DNA from: CAZHZT01 sp964537285
Lineage (GTDB): Bacteria > Bacteroidota > Bacteroidia > Chitinophagales > Saprospiraceae
DNA length: 24,000 bases
Assembly: GCA_964537285.1 (NCBI GenBank)
Contig: CAZHZT010000084.1
Location: 1 to 24,000 of the forward strand
Direction of reading: 5' to 3'
Shown here: in pieces, positions 1-7,473 of the stretch
Layout: each line of letters begins with the position of its first letter
Position numbering within the stretch: position 1 is the first letter of the stretch
The notes under the pieces: generated by a model
What the model saw: only the letters and a program-made list of their open reading frames with translations
Database searches by the model: none
What the model was told of the DNA's origin: nothing
Program-made: the position numbers and the translations under genes

Positions 1-83
1 TTCGCAAAATAGCCCTTGCGGCCTCCCTCTCAAAGGAATTTCGCGCCGTAGGCGCATTTATTTTTCAAAGCGAGAACCGCTTT
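1..83 (-). repeat. Dispersed 3'-end repeat element, copy 1 (cut by window edge)
   Basis: About 80 bp nearly identical to 17180-17260. Shared blocks include TTCGCAAAA, CGGCCTCCCTC, AGGAATTTCGCGCCGTAGGC and TTTATTTTTCAAAGCGA. In the second copy the first block is one arm of a 27-bp perfect hairpin; here the matching arm would lie left of the window. Both copies follow the 3' end of a minus-strand gene, so a terminator or 3'-UTR element is the likeliest role (inference). The inner CGCC-GTA-GGCG can form a small second hairpin. Confidence 0.75.
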
Positions 84-161
84 TGATTTACAGCTTATGT
101 TATTTACTATTGTAATAACGTGAGATCCCTGAGAATTCAGGATGACTCATGTGTAATCAAA

Positions 162-1280
162 CTATTTCGCTTTAACATTTAGAGTAATTTCCGGGTGCAC
201 ATTTGGTGCCGTCACGGCATTGAGCACCTGAAACTTCAGGTCGAAAGCCGTCTTTTGTTCCAGCGTTTTAACCGAAAACGTAGTTGTTGTGTTAGAGTGA
301 ACCATAATAACGCCCGTATTGTCGTGCAGACTAAACTCGCTTTTATTAGCAAGTATAAACTCGACATCGCTATTATTTTTAAGTGTCACATCGATTACAC
401 TGGCAATTCCCTGATAAACGGCCTTATCCACTTCAATGCAAGCCTCCAGCAGGGCATCCATTTCGCGTTCACGAGCGATTAGAGAATTCTTAAACCAAAC
501 TACGGTTCTTTTTTCAAAAAGCCCCTCTCTGATCGCCTCAGCAGTTCTTTCCTTGGCAAAAACCAAAGTAACAGGACGGTGCCCACCTTCAGGTATTTCG
601 TATTGCCAATCGACCAAACCATGAATATCGGATGTTCCCATGATGGTTAGATTATAATCCAGCGCAATTTTCAGAGCCTCATCGGAATAAGTCACATCAT
701 TTACCACTTCAATCCCGTGCAACAAGCCATTACCAATCAATTGTTTATGCATATCGGTAAGTTTAGCCACGCCATCGCGATATTGAGCAATCCAGTTGGG
801 ATGATTCCAGAAAAGGAAAGCCCCCTGATTATTTGCCTCTTTAAAAACCTCCATTGGGTCTTCCATTTTCAGCTTATTAGCATCTTGTATAAAAACGGCA
901 TTGGTATGCCCGGGAGGCATTTCACGGGTAATTTCCGTCCCATTCACTACGATCAGATCATAAGGCTTAGCCATTTGGCTAGCCAATTCAAAAGCCCGGT
1001 TACGATCCTCGTGAGGAAGGTCTTTAGCATGTGGTTGGTATTCGATATGCTCTGTCAAAGAAATAGCATCTACGCTATCTCTCAAAGCCTCTTGTACCCG
1101 GATATTGGGCCAGACGCTACCATCAGAAAACACCGTGTGCTGGTGAAAATCGACAATTAGCGTGCGATAACCCTCCACATCCGGGAATTCAATAGCCCGG
1201 TTATGCGGGTGTTCGTGCGGAATTTGAGCAAAAAGCAATGCAGGAAAAAGAAAAACGAAGGATGCTAAGATTTGTTTCAT
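162..1280 (-). CDS. Exported PHP-domain phosphoesterase (Sb-PDE-like)
   Basis: 372 residues with an N-terminal signal peptide (hydrophobic residues about 4-18, cleavage near LLFAQ), so probably periplasmic or outer-membrane associated. PHP-domain metal ligands are visible: H46-Q-H48, SDG at 52-54, E77-H78, E116, the FWNHPNW segment with H160, and SDIHG with D218 and H220. The PHP family hydrolyses phosphate esters using a polynuclear metal centre. This exported Bacteroidota subgroup is often annotated as Sb-PDE family phosphodiesterase, and the natural substrate is not evident here. The last ~100 residues form a beta-rich C-terminal domain. Monocistronic on the minus strand, with a 14-bp perfect palindrome 19 bp upstream of the start and a shared repeat element downstream. 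Confidence 0.85.
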   Translation of the reverse strand: MKQILASFVFLFPALLFAQIPHEHPHNRAIEFPDVEGYRTLIVDFHQHTVFSDGSVWPNIRVQEALRDSVDAISLTEHIEYQPHAKDLPHEDRNRAFELASQMAKPYDLIVVNGTEITREMPPGHTNAVFIQDANKLKMEDPMEVFKEANNQGAFLFWNHPNWIAQYRDGVAKLTDMHKQLIGNGLLHGIEVVNDVTYSDEALKIALDYNLTIMGTSDIHGLVDWQYEIPEGGHRPVTLVFAKERTAEAIREGLFEKRTVVWFKNSLIAREREMDALLEACIEVDKAVYQGIASVIDVTLKNNSDVEFILANKSEFSLHDNTGVIMVHSNTTTTFSVKTLEQKTAFDLKFQVLNAVTAPNVHPEITLNVKAK

Positions 1281-1298
1281 GGCAAATTTTTGCTCAAT

Positions 1299-1312
1299 AA
1301 TAAGCGCTTATT
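1299..1312. promoter_or_regulatory. 14-bp perfect palindrome upstream of the PHP gene
   Basis: The sequence AATAAGCGCTTATT is a perfect palindrome located 19 bp upstream of the phosphoesterase start codon at 1280. Its place in the 5' region suits an operator, but no regulator is known from the sequence and one such palindrome can occur by chance. Confidence 0.3.
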
Positions 1313-1610
1313 GTTAACTGAATGTTAAGAAATGAAATCATCCAGAGCCTTTTTATTTTCGTTCTTTGACAAATTGTGCGGAACTTCAAAATGGTATCTC
1401 TTGAGTACTCTTATGGCTGAAAAGCTTATCATTTTAAAGTTCTATTTTCCACAATTCATATCAAGGAATTTTCATTTTAATGCTGGAAAAGCAAGTTCGA
1501 GCCATAGTTTTCTCCAAAGGAACTTAGAATAGTTTTGGAATGTTACAAGGATGAAACTAAGGCATCATGCGAATACGATTAATTGAAGTCCATAATTCAA
1601 GGAGATATAA
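1313..1610. other. Intergenic region, no gene seen
   Basis: About 300 bp of AT-rich sequence between the phosphoesterase and the tRNA promoter. A 66-codon open frame (1332-1532) has no recognisable family and a composition like non-coding DNA, so it is not called. The only notable item is the motif TTCTTTGACAAATTGTG at 1362-1378, which recurs in other intergenic regions of the window. Confidence 0.6.
1362..1378 (+). promoter_or_regulatory. Recurrent intergenic motif TTCTTTGACAAATTGTG, copy 1
   Basis: Exact 17-bp match to the minus-strand sequences at 14393-14409 and 20321-20337; a shorter match (GTTCTTTGACAA) lies near 7111-7122. All copies are intergenic. The role is unknown; a regulator site or a boxA-like RNA signal is possible. 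This copy has no obvious start codon directly downstream. Confidence 0.4.
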
Positions 1611-1642
1611 CTTGAAAGTCGTCAAAAAAAGCCTTATCTTTG
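1611..1642 (+). promoter_or_regulatory. Bacteroidota-type promoter of tRNA-Arg
   Basis: CTTG at 1611-1614 (consensus TTTG), a 20-nt spacer, then TATCTTTG at 1635-1642, matching the Bacteroidota primary sigma consensus TTTG-N19..21-TAnnTTTG. It lies about 50 bp upstream of the mature tRNA start in the same orientation. Confidence 0.7.
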
Positions 1643-1693
1643 CGCTGCGAAAAAATCCGGTACAGAAAGTAAGCCGGAATAAATTTCAATGAT

Positions 1694-1767
1694 GGTCCCG
1701 TAGCTCAGCTGGATAGAGCAACTGACTTCTAATCAGTAGGTCCCAGGTTCGAATCCTGGCGGGATCA
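1694..1767 (+). tRNA. tRNA-Arg (anticodon TCT)
   Basis: A 74-nt cloverleaf. The acceptor arm GGTCCCG pairs with CGGGATC, with A as discriminator and no encoded CCA. The D-arm region is TAGCTCAGCTGGATAGAGCA, the anticodon stem-loop ACTGA-CTTCTAA-TCAGT has anticodon TCT, and the T arm is CCAGG-TTCGAAT-CCTGG. It reads AGA codons. It sits at the left edge of the accessory island; tRNA genes are common integration sites, but no second copy of its 3' end is seen in the window. Confidence 0.95.
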
Positions 1768-1954
1768 CAATCAATTTTTCATACCCACCTAAGCTATTAC
1801 AAATCAACATTTTGCAAAATCGCCATTTTGCAAATACCTCCTAAAATAGGCTCAAATCCTTCTTTTTTTTACCTTTTAGAAGGTGAACTATTTGAACGTG
1901 GGTTATCATTATTGGTCAAAAATGAAATTCTTTTAACAAAAAACTAAGAACTCT

Positions 1955-2410
1955 TTACCTGAAACGATCTATATCAATTAGATCCCTTTGAAAATAAACC
2001 GGGTTGAAATGATCAAAGTCTTTATCAGCAGTAACCAAAATACCATCAGTCACTAGTGCCGTGGCCGAAATCCATAAGTCATTCTTTCCCATATTTCTGG
2101 CACTCATTCCATTAGGTAATTTTTTATTTTCAAGCACCCCTTGGCTATAAGCATCCAGCTCAGCATAAGCGTCGATTACTGCATTTACTTTTACAGGATA
2201 AATTATAAATTTTTCTAGAATAGAAATAAGTTGATCAATTTTGCGTCTTCCCCATTTCCGTTTTAAGGCCAGTGCTTTTATTTCTCCTTCTGCAACAACA
2301 GAAATAACCAGATCATTGGTAGGTTGCGCATATTTTTCCCGGAAAAAGCGTTCAAACTTCCAATTAAGAATTAAGAGAAGAATAATATTCGTATCCAATA
2401 TATAGACCAT
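1955..2410 (-). CDS. PIN-domain toxin, VapC family (intact)
   Basis: 151-residue PIN ribonuclease. The acidic residues that bind Mg2+ are visible: D6 in LDTN, E43 in AEGEI, D111 in NDLWISATA and D129/D131 in TADKDFDHF. VapC toxins cleave specific RNAs (tRNA or rRNA loops) when freed from their antitoxin; the target here is unknown. The start codon lies 3 bp after the stop of the upstream gene, so the two form one operon. It is a clear relative of the interrupted PIN gene at 12277-12829, sharing the block SARNMGKNDLWI. Confidence 0.88.
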   Translation of the reverse strand: MVYILDTNIILLLILNWKFERFFREKYAQPTNDLVISVVAEGEIKALALKRKWGRRKIDQLISILEKFIIYPVKVNAVIDAYAELDAYSQGVLENKKLPNGMSARNMGKNDLWISATALVTDGILVTADKDFDHFNPVYFQRDLIDIDRFR

Positions 2411-2413
2411 AAA

Positions 2414-2713
2414 TCAAATAGCTTGCATCAGTTCTTTTGCATCTTCTCCTTCCCAAATACTTCTATCTAAAATGTCAAGATGATCGTTTAATTTTTTGGG
2501 ATCATAGCCTTGTTCGGATTTCAAGGCCTCCAAAGAAATGGTATCTGGAGCAGGATCTTTGGCAACAGATAAACCTTCATTTCCATTGCTTCCGGATTCG
2601 AAGCTTTTTTCATTAATTTTCGAAATAAATAAAGATAATTGACTGACTAAAGCTTCACTTTGCATTTCAGCTATCAACTTAATCAACCTTATTTTTGCCG
2701 CTTCGATATTCAT
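2414..2713 (-). CDS. Antitoxin partner of the PIN toxin
   Basis: 99 residues beginning MNIEAAKIRLIKLIAEMQ; an ATG at 2740 would add nine residues that do not look conserved. It has a helical N-terminus followed by an acidic, disordered C-terminal half, as in many antitoxins whose tail wraps the toxin. Immediately upstream of and co-oriented with the PIN gene (3-bp gap). No DNA-binding fold can be named confidently; the role rests mainly on position and size. Confidence 0.7.
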   Translation of the reverse strand: MNIEAAKIRLIKLIAEMQSEALVSQLSLFISKINEKSFESGSNGNEGLSVAKDPAPDTISLEALKSEQGYDPKKLNDHLDILDRSIWEGEDAKELMQAI

Positions 2714-2880
2714 GTGTTTCAAAATTTGATGACCAACCAATGATACTTCAATTTTTTATAACAATCAAATTTCTAAAATAATTTCTTCCTTTAAGATTTA
2801 TAATTATTAATCGCGTAGATAGCCAACTTGAAATATTACCATTTTCAGCCACTATGAACCATTTATATTGAATAATGTGT

Positions 2881-2915
2881 CATTCTGATGATCGTAATTA
2901 AAAACCATCAGAATG
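2881..2915. promoter_or_regulatory. Inverted repeat overlapping the DUF433 start codon
   Basis: CATTCTGATG at 2881-2890 and CATCAGAATG at 2906-2915 are perfect 10-bp inverted repeats with a 15-bp spacer. The right arm contains the ATG at 2913. This suits an autoregulatory operator of the TA pair, or an RNA hairpin that hides the start codon (inference). Confidence 0.5.
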
Positions 2916-3146
2916 AATTATATTTCAGAAAGGATAACCATTGATGATAAACTCTGTAATGGCAAGCCCACTATTAGAGGAAAAAGAATCACTGTCCAGA
3001 CTATTTTAGAATTTTTACAGGCTGGAGAAAGTCGAGAAGAAATTTTACATCAATACCCATCCTTGGAAGAAGCTGATATTGATGCCTGCCTTCAATTTGC
3101 AATTGAGCTGATGAACAGACGCTATGTGATCAAAGCGACCTCATGA
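2913..3146 (+). CDS. DUF433 antitoxin
   Basis: 77 residues with the DUF433 signature: ITIDDKLCNGKPTIRGKRITV followed by a helix-turn-helix-like segment (ILEFLQAGESREEILHQYP) and a C-terminal helix. DUF433 proteins are DNA-binding antitoxins usually paired with DUF5615 PIN-like toxins. The stop overlaps the start of the next gene (ATGA), which supports translational coupling. The gene is full length although its toxin partner is truncated. Confidence 0.85.
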   Translation: MNYISERITIDDKLCNGKPTIRGKRITVQTILEFLQAGESREEILHQYPSLEEADIDACLQFAIELMNRRYVIKATS

Positions 3147-3457
3147 AAAAGTACCTCATTGACGCCAACCTTCCTTATTATTTTTCCACTTGGAATACAG
3201 AAGCGTTTATTCATGTAAAGGATTTGAATGATTATAAAAGATGCTTTCCTGGGAAACGGGATTCCGGCCAGGATGACGGAAGGCGCTGTTTAAATTGTGG
3301 CCGGGATTTATCGTATCGCCCCAACCGGCGGGCGAAGTATTGCTCGGCGGTTTGTAGGCAGGGGTATTATAGAGGAAAAAATATTCCCATAAAATATTCA
3401 GATACCCAATCTACAGATGAAACGAAAAAATCTACCATACTTTTTTGGTATTCCTAA
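3143..3457 (+). pseudogene. Truncated DUF5615 PIN-like toxin fused to a zinc-ribbon fragment
   Basis: The first ~30 residues (LIDANLPYYFSTWN, then FIHVKDLNDY) are the N-terminus of a DUF5615 PIN-like toxin, a family of roughly 110 residues. After about residue 32 the family similarity stops. The rest contains RRCLNCGRDLSYRPNRRAKY and then CSAVC, a C-x2-C / C-x3-C zinc ribbon unrelated to PIN proteins. Only the first catalytic Asp remains, so nuclease activity is very unlikely. The junction near 3240 looks like illegitimate recombination that kept an open frame. Whether the chimera is expressed is unknown. Confidence 0.7.
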
Positions 3458-3520
3458 TTAGTTTTCAGAGATTTACACCAGAAATTTTTAATGTTCAATA
3501 CACCCTTAATAAATTGCTTT

Positions 3521-4030
3521 ATGAGGCTTTTACTGGTTTTACTTGCCATTTCCTTGTGCTACTCTTGTTCCAAATCAGTTAGAATGATAGGTTCCGTAAA
3601 TATGATCTCTCATAGAAATATTAATCCGAATGGAAATCACGAATTAAAAGCCAGGTATGTAGGAGGTGGAAAAAGCATAAAAAAATCAAAAGCTCAAACA
3701 GTCGAAGATGCTATTAATAACACTGTAAAAACAGTTCCAGGAGGGGAATTCTTAGCAAATGCAAAATTATACATTGTAAAAGGGAAATACTTCGCAATTG
3801 AAGGGGACGTTTGGGGGACAGTTGAAGACAGTAGTTTCAGGGGGTTTTCTATTGGAGATCGAGTCGTTTGTAAAGACCGAGGTTTTTTGAAAAGTCTTAA
3901 CTTTAAAACTGACCTAATTTATGGTAAGATCACAGGGATAGAAGATGAAAAAGAAGTATATGTAAAGGTAGAAGGGGAAGAAGATAGGACTATAAAGGTG
4001 TCTATAGATAAATTAACAAAGGCAGATTAA
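3521..4030 (+). CDS. Putative lipoprotein of unknown function
   Basis: 169 residues from MRLLLVLLAISLCYSC, a type II signal peptide with the lipidated Cys near residue 16. An upstream ATG at 3491 would add ten polar residues ahead of the signal, so 3521 is preferred. The mature part has a Gly/Lys-rich segment (GGGKSIKKSKAQTVEDAINN) followed by a beta-rich C-terminal half with short repeats of charged residues. No family recognised. Transcribed alone, downstream of the broken DUF433/DUF5615 pair. Confidence 0.6.
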   Translation: MRLLLVLLAISLCYSCSKSVRMIGSVNMISHRNINPNGNHELKARYVGGGKSIKKSKAQTVEDAINNTVKTVPGGEFLANAKLYIVKGKYFAIEGDVWGTVEDSSFRGFSIGDRVVCKDRGFLKSLNFKTDLIYGKITGIEDEKEVYVKVEGEEDRTIKVSIDKLTKAD

Positions 4031-4205
4031 GTCTTGACTACTTCCATTATCCTTGGAAAGGAGAAAGTGTAGCATGGTGCATTGTGTAATGTAAAACTAC
4101 CTATAAACCGTTGAGAATCTTCATTATAACTGTAACTTATCCATTAGCTAATTCCCAAGAGTCAAAAATAGGGCAAATCTACTTTTAAGAATTTTACTCC
4201 TTCAG

Positions 4206-5137
4206 CTAGTAACTTTTATTTTCCCATTTTATATTCAATGTTTTTACAACATTATCAAGTACAGGCATTAATCTAGCTGAATTAATTCCTTCCGCATTAA
4301 GGAGTCTCAATAATTCTGATGTTTCAGTTTTTGGCAAATTCATTTTAATAATAAAATCTTCTTCCTCAATGCTGCCGATTTTAACCAAAAAATCTTCTAA
4401 GTTTGGCCAAAAACCATTTTTAATATAGTAAAGCTCAGCATATCTAGGAAACGTAAACAATCCATCCTGCGAAAATAAGAATTTATTTTCTCCTTTTTTT
4501 ACTTCAAGCATTTGAAATGCTTCATCTATCCCATAACTACTATAATTCATAAAGATCTTTGATTCTCTTTTCATCGCCCAAACACTAATATAGCCATTCT
4601 CTTCATTATGAGGGACATGAGAGGCTGCAAAATAAGCGCAAATAATGGGTTTCTGGTCCAATCAAGCAATCGAGTTGGAACACCGTGATGTTGTGCCAAT
4701 CCAGTAACTGGGTGAGCATAATTCCAGAAAAATTCAGGACTATCAATTTTTTTTTCTAAGCTCTCTAACCTAGGTAATTGAATTCCAATATTATCTGCAA
4801 GACTAATAAATTCCTCTGGCAAATATCTTTCAAAAATCTCTTGAATTTTAGCTTCTATTAAGGATTCTTTTCCGAGATCTTTAATAATTGTCGAATATTT
4901 TTCTTTTAGATCTTTTCGCATTTTCTTGTAACGATCTATTGTTTCAGATCTTAGGGCTGAAGGATTCAGCTTCCAGTCAGAATTTGCTTGTCCTCTGAAT
5001 ACCCAGGGGGAATTCCAATTTTGATCAGGTAGCCATGTAGAATTACTAAGTCTCAAAAAGTCTAAAAAATCCTTTGCTTTTTCTAAATTAATAGTCTTTA
5101 ATGGCCTTAAATTCGTAAGAGGAAATTTATCTTTCAT
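4206..5137 (-). pseudogene. FRG-domain protein, broken by a 1-base frameshift
   Basis: Two overlapping minus-strand frames together encode a protein of about 310 residues. The upstream part (from 5137) carries the FRG motifs WVFRGQANSDWKLNPSALRS and GVPTRLLDWTRNPLFAL. The family continues with a YFAASH-like segment, and that continuation (AYFAASHVPHNEENGYISVW) lies in the other frame. Adding one base near 4634-4635 joins RNPLFAL to YFAA. FRG domains (named for a conserved F-x-R-G motif) occur in prophage and accessory regions; their biochemical role is not settled. A sequencing error or a programmed shift cannot be excluded, but no classic slippery heptamer is seen at the site. Confidence 0.8.
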
Positions 5138-5369
5138 ATGTGAAAAAGTAATAAAAATTATTGTAATATTTCCACCTTAAATTGATGTCCTAAAGATAGA
5201 GTTAATCTAATATTTATTGAATTAATTGTAGGAGCCCCCAAATAACCCAGACTAAAATTACAGTGCAGTCATTGGAATGGCGGCAAAAAATGCTCCAATT
5301 TTATTCAAAGCGATGGGAAAGGCGATGCTTTCCCATGCTTTGATTGTCCAAGCAATAGTAACAGCAGGT

Positions 5370-5741
5370 TTATTCTTCTTTATCCGGACGGGCGTTGCCC
5401 TCTTCCTCTTTCTTAAGTCGTTTACGGGAGATCAAATTAATCGCGGATTGAAGGCCTTTCGCAAAATCGATGAAGTCGTTTTGATCTTGTTCATCTTCGA
5501 TGTGGCCATCCAGTCGTTGGTTAACCGCTTCAAATATTTCTTCTTTTTCGGCCTGGCTCATGGTGGCCCATTCGGATGGTGCGTTGTTGGCGTCTTTGGT
5601 GGCTTCAGAGATCTCGTCGAAATCGTCGATGAAAAACTGGGCATCGGAAAAGTCTAATTTCCCGTCAGCTCCAGCTTGAATAGTGGACTTGGCCAGCTCG
5701 GCTGCCGCCACATAGATGTCTTTTGTTTCCTTGTTAGGCAT
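5370..5741 (-). CDS. Acidic hypothetical protein
   Basis: 123 residues from MPNKETKDIYVAAAELAK; an in-frame ATG at 5813 overlaps the terminator at 5814-5857 and is less likely. Very acidic and helical (DFSDAQFFIDDFDEISEATK), with a Lys/Glu-rich tail. More GC-rich than its neighbours, which hints at a different origin. No family recognised. The open frames on the opposite strand are considered shadows of it. It is isolated between the FRG pseudogene and the CRISPR array. Confidence 0.55.
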   Translation of the reverse strand: MPNKETKDIYVAAAELAKSTIQAGADGKLDFSDAQFFIDDFDEISEATKDANNAPSEWATMSQAEKEEIFEAVNQRLDGHIEDEQDQNDFIDFAKGLQSAINLISRKRLKKEEEGNARPDKEE

Positions 5742-5813
5742 GGCAATGATTTTTGATGATTGATAAATTGCTGAATCAAAAATCAGGGATTGCAGGAAGA
5801 GAGGAAAGGACAT

Positions 5814-5857
5814 AAAAAAAGGCCCAGGCTATTGAAAATAGCCTGGGCCTTTTTTTT
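5814..5857. terminator. Strong bidirectional intrinsic terminator
   Basis: A perfect 13-bp stem (GGCCCAGGCTATT / AATAGCCTGGGCC, 5821-5833 and 5837-5849) with a GAA loop, preceded by seven A and followed by eight T, so it can act in both directions. It lies just beyond the degenerate end of the CRISPR array and would stop a leftward array transcript. Confidence 0.9.
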
Positions 5858-5881
5858 GATATGGGTTGTCTGGATATATTG

Positions 5882-6719
5882 ACTTTAGTCCCCATCATTT
5901 ATGGACATGACTCCTACATAAAGTCAAAAAACCTNNNNNNNNNNNNNNNNNNNNNNNNNNNNNNNNNNNNNNNNNNNNNNNNNNNNNNNNNNNNNNNNNN
6001 NNNNNNNNNNNNNNNNNNNNNNNNNNNNNNNNNNAATAAATTGAAAGAATCGTCGCAATCCCCATCATTTATGGACATGACTCCTACCTCTACCGGAGGT
6101 ACCGATACAATCGCAATAATCGTCGCAATCCCCATCATTTATGGACATGACTCCTACAATGATTCCAATTACTACAATGTCATTGGAGACAAGTCGCAAT
6201 CCCCATCATTTATGGACATGACTCCTACATAAAGTCAAAAAACCTAATAAATTGAAAGAATCGTCGCAATCCCCATCATTTATGGACATGACTCCTACCT
6301 TAGCCGCCCGGTACAAGTCGGCGATAACAAACGTCGCAATCCCCATCATTTATGGACATGACTCCTACTGGTTCGATGCATCAACCACAATCACCCATAT
6401 CCGTCGCAATCCCCATCATTTATGGACATGACTCCTACTGGGTGCACCAGCAAACATGTTCAAAAATATGGGGTCGCAATCCCCATCATTTATGGACATG
6501 ACTCCTACTCCATTAGGAGCAGCATCGAATTTCAGCTGAAGTGTCGCAATCCCCATCATTTATGGACATGACTCCTACCATACCAGTCCGATCTACAAGA
6601 GTGGTTGGCGAGCGTCGCAATCCCCATCATTTATGGACATGACTCCTACTTTTAATCTATTTTCAAACCAAAGTTCAAAATTTGTCGCAATCCCCATCAT
6701 TTATGGACATGACTCCTAC
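5882..6719 (-). CRISPR. CRISPR array, 36-bp repeats, 11 repeats visible, no cas genes in window
   Basis: Repeats on the plus strand start GTCGCAATCC and end GACTCCTAC, 36 bp each. Ten are identical (6052, 6122, 6193, 6263, 6333, 6403, 6473, 6543, 6614, 6684), and a degenerate one lies at 5882-5917 whose first ~8 bases differ. Spacers are 34-35 bp. Transcription is probably leftward: the degenerate repeat marks the old, distal end on the left; the AT-rich leader-like stretch is on the right; a terminator follows on the left; and the minus-strand repeat ends ATTGCGAC, which resembles the 8-nt 5' tag (ATTGAAAC type) of type I/III crRNAs. The effector type is not determined by this window. A 100-N gap interrupts the first spacer. 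Confidence 0.95.
5935..6034. other. Assembly gap of exactly 100 N inside a spacer
   Basis: Exactly 100 N, the usual placeholder for a gap of unknown length. The 17 bases before and the 17 bases after it, when joined, equal the complete 34-bp spacer at 6229-6262. The assembler therefore probably broke on a duplicated repeat-spacer-repeat unit, and the true number of spacers is uncertain. Confidence 0.95.
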
Positions 6720-7205
6720 CCGTAGCCCTATTTTTAACAACTTAAAGGCTTGACCTACAACACTTTACTGTCTTAACATTTGTCATCTGAATGTCAGAAA
6801 ATAAACATTAAAAAGTTAACAATTCATAAGTCACTGATAAAAATGAGAGAATTTTTGGCTTTGTAGAAGGTGCGACTTTTCTGTAAGTATTTAATAGTGA
6901 AGGACTTATTTGAAACAGTCAGTCAGTTATGTATCAAAATTTTAACAATTCACAACTTTTTTTTGCAAGTGCCTTTTGCAGTAATATGTATGTACTTGGT
7001 AGGTAGTTAGTTATAACGAACAATTTAGAAAAAATCAAATGTCAAATTGGTGATTTTAAGAAATATTTGCTAAAATGGAGCCTTCATCAATAGTGTTTTG
7101 TTATCCAGACTTGTCAAAGAACAATTCATTTCAGGACCATTTTGTACGCGCTGAGTTGTTTTCATGCCTTTGCAATGAATAGTTTTCAATATAAGAAATC
7201 TTGTG
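6720..7205 (-). promoter_or_regulatory. AT-rich leader region of the CRISPR array; no gene
   Basis: About 490 bp without a credible gene on either strand, AT-rich, starting right after the last intact repeat. By position and composition it is the probable leader that drives leftward transcription. No clear TTTG-N20-TAnnTTTG promoter was found on the minus strand. A GTTCTTTGACAA match (minus strand, about 7111-7122) belongs to the recurrent intergenic motif. Confidence 0.5.
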
Positions 7206-7345
7206 GTGATAATCTAGTCTTTGCAGCAAAAAGAATCATGAGGGGAAATACCATGAGAGGAATTTAATGAGTCCACGATGGGTGACCGATTCCCTATGAC
7301 AAACCATTCGTTTCGATGGGGAAAATGCAAGGTGTAAATGGTGAA

Positions 7346-7461
7346 AAGAGCATTTGCACTGTTTGGCGAACCGCCGGATACGTGATCCGAATTCCGCACT
7401 TGCTGCGGAAGTGGTGTGAGAGGGCTTCGGTGGGCTTATTGCTCAACGTTCCCTACTCGAT
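7346..7461 (+). mobile_element. Group II intron remnant 1 (domains V-VI only)
   Basis: A block starting AAGAGCATTTGCACTGTTTG and continuing GGCGAACCGCCG is identical to one in remnant 2 (8427-8457). Then follow GTGGTGTGAGAGGGCT and GGTGGGCTTATTGCTCA, ending CTACTCGAT. GAACCGCCG...GGTGGTGTGAGAGG is characteristic of domain V of bacterial group II introns, followed by a domain VI hairpin and a 3' end in AT. The 3' arm of domain V is disrupted by a hairpin (TTCCGCA-CTTGC-TGCGGAA at 7392-7410). No domain I and no reverse transcriptase are present. It ends about 13 bp from the stop codon of the neighbouring PIN gene. Confidence 0.7.
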
Positions 7462-7473
7462 TCCAGGAAGGCT

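Noticed and set aside
1801..1832. Direct repeat CATTTTGCAAA near the tRNA as an att site
   Set aside because: The two short copies are only about 16 bp apart and do not match the tRNA 3' end; there is no integrase nearby.
5277..5657. A 126-codon plus-strand frame with hydrophobic segments
   Set aside because: It is antisense to the acidic protein at 5370-5741, whose acidic codons read as hydrophobic residues on the other strand. The minus-strand continuation below 5370 (PAVTIAWTIKAWESIAFP) has no start codon after a preceding stop, so it is not called either.
5861..6232. Open frames running through the CRISPR repeats and the N gap
   Set aside because: They translate repeat sequence (IPIIYGHDSY-type units) and undefined bases; they are an effect of the array.
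5882..6719. Type VI-B (Cas13b) repeat
   Set aside because: The 36-bp length fits, but the repeat lacks the GTTG start and CAAC end typical of Cas13b repeats, and no large HEPN effector is in the window.
7214..7399. A 61-codon minus-strand frame
   Set aside because: It crosses the conserved domain V region of intron remnant 1 and has no family resemblance.
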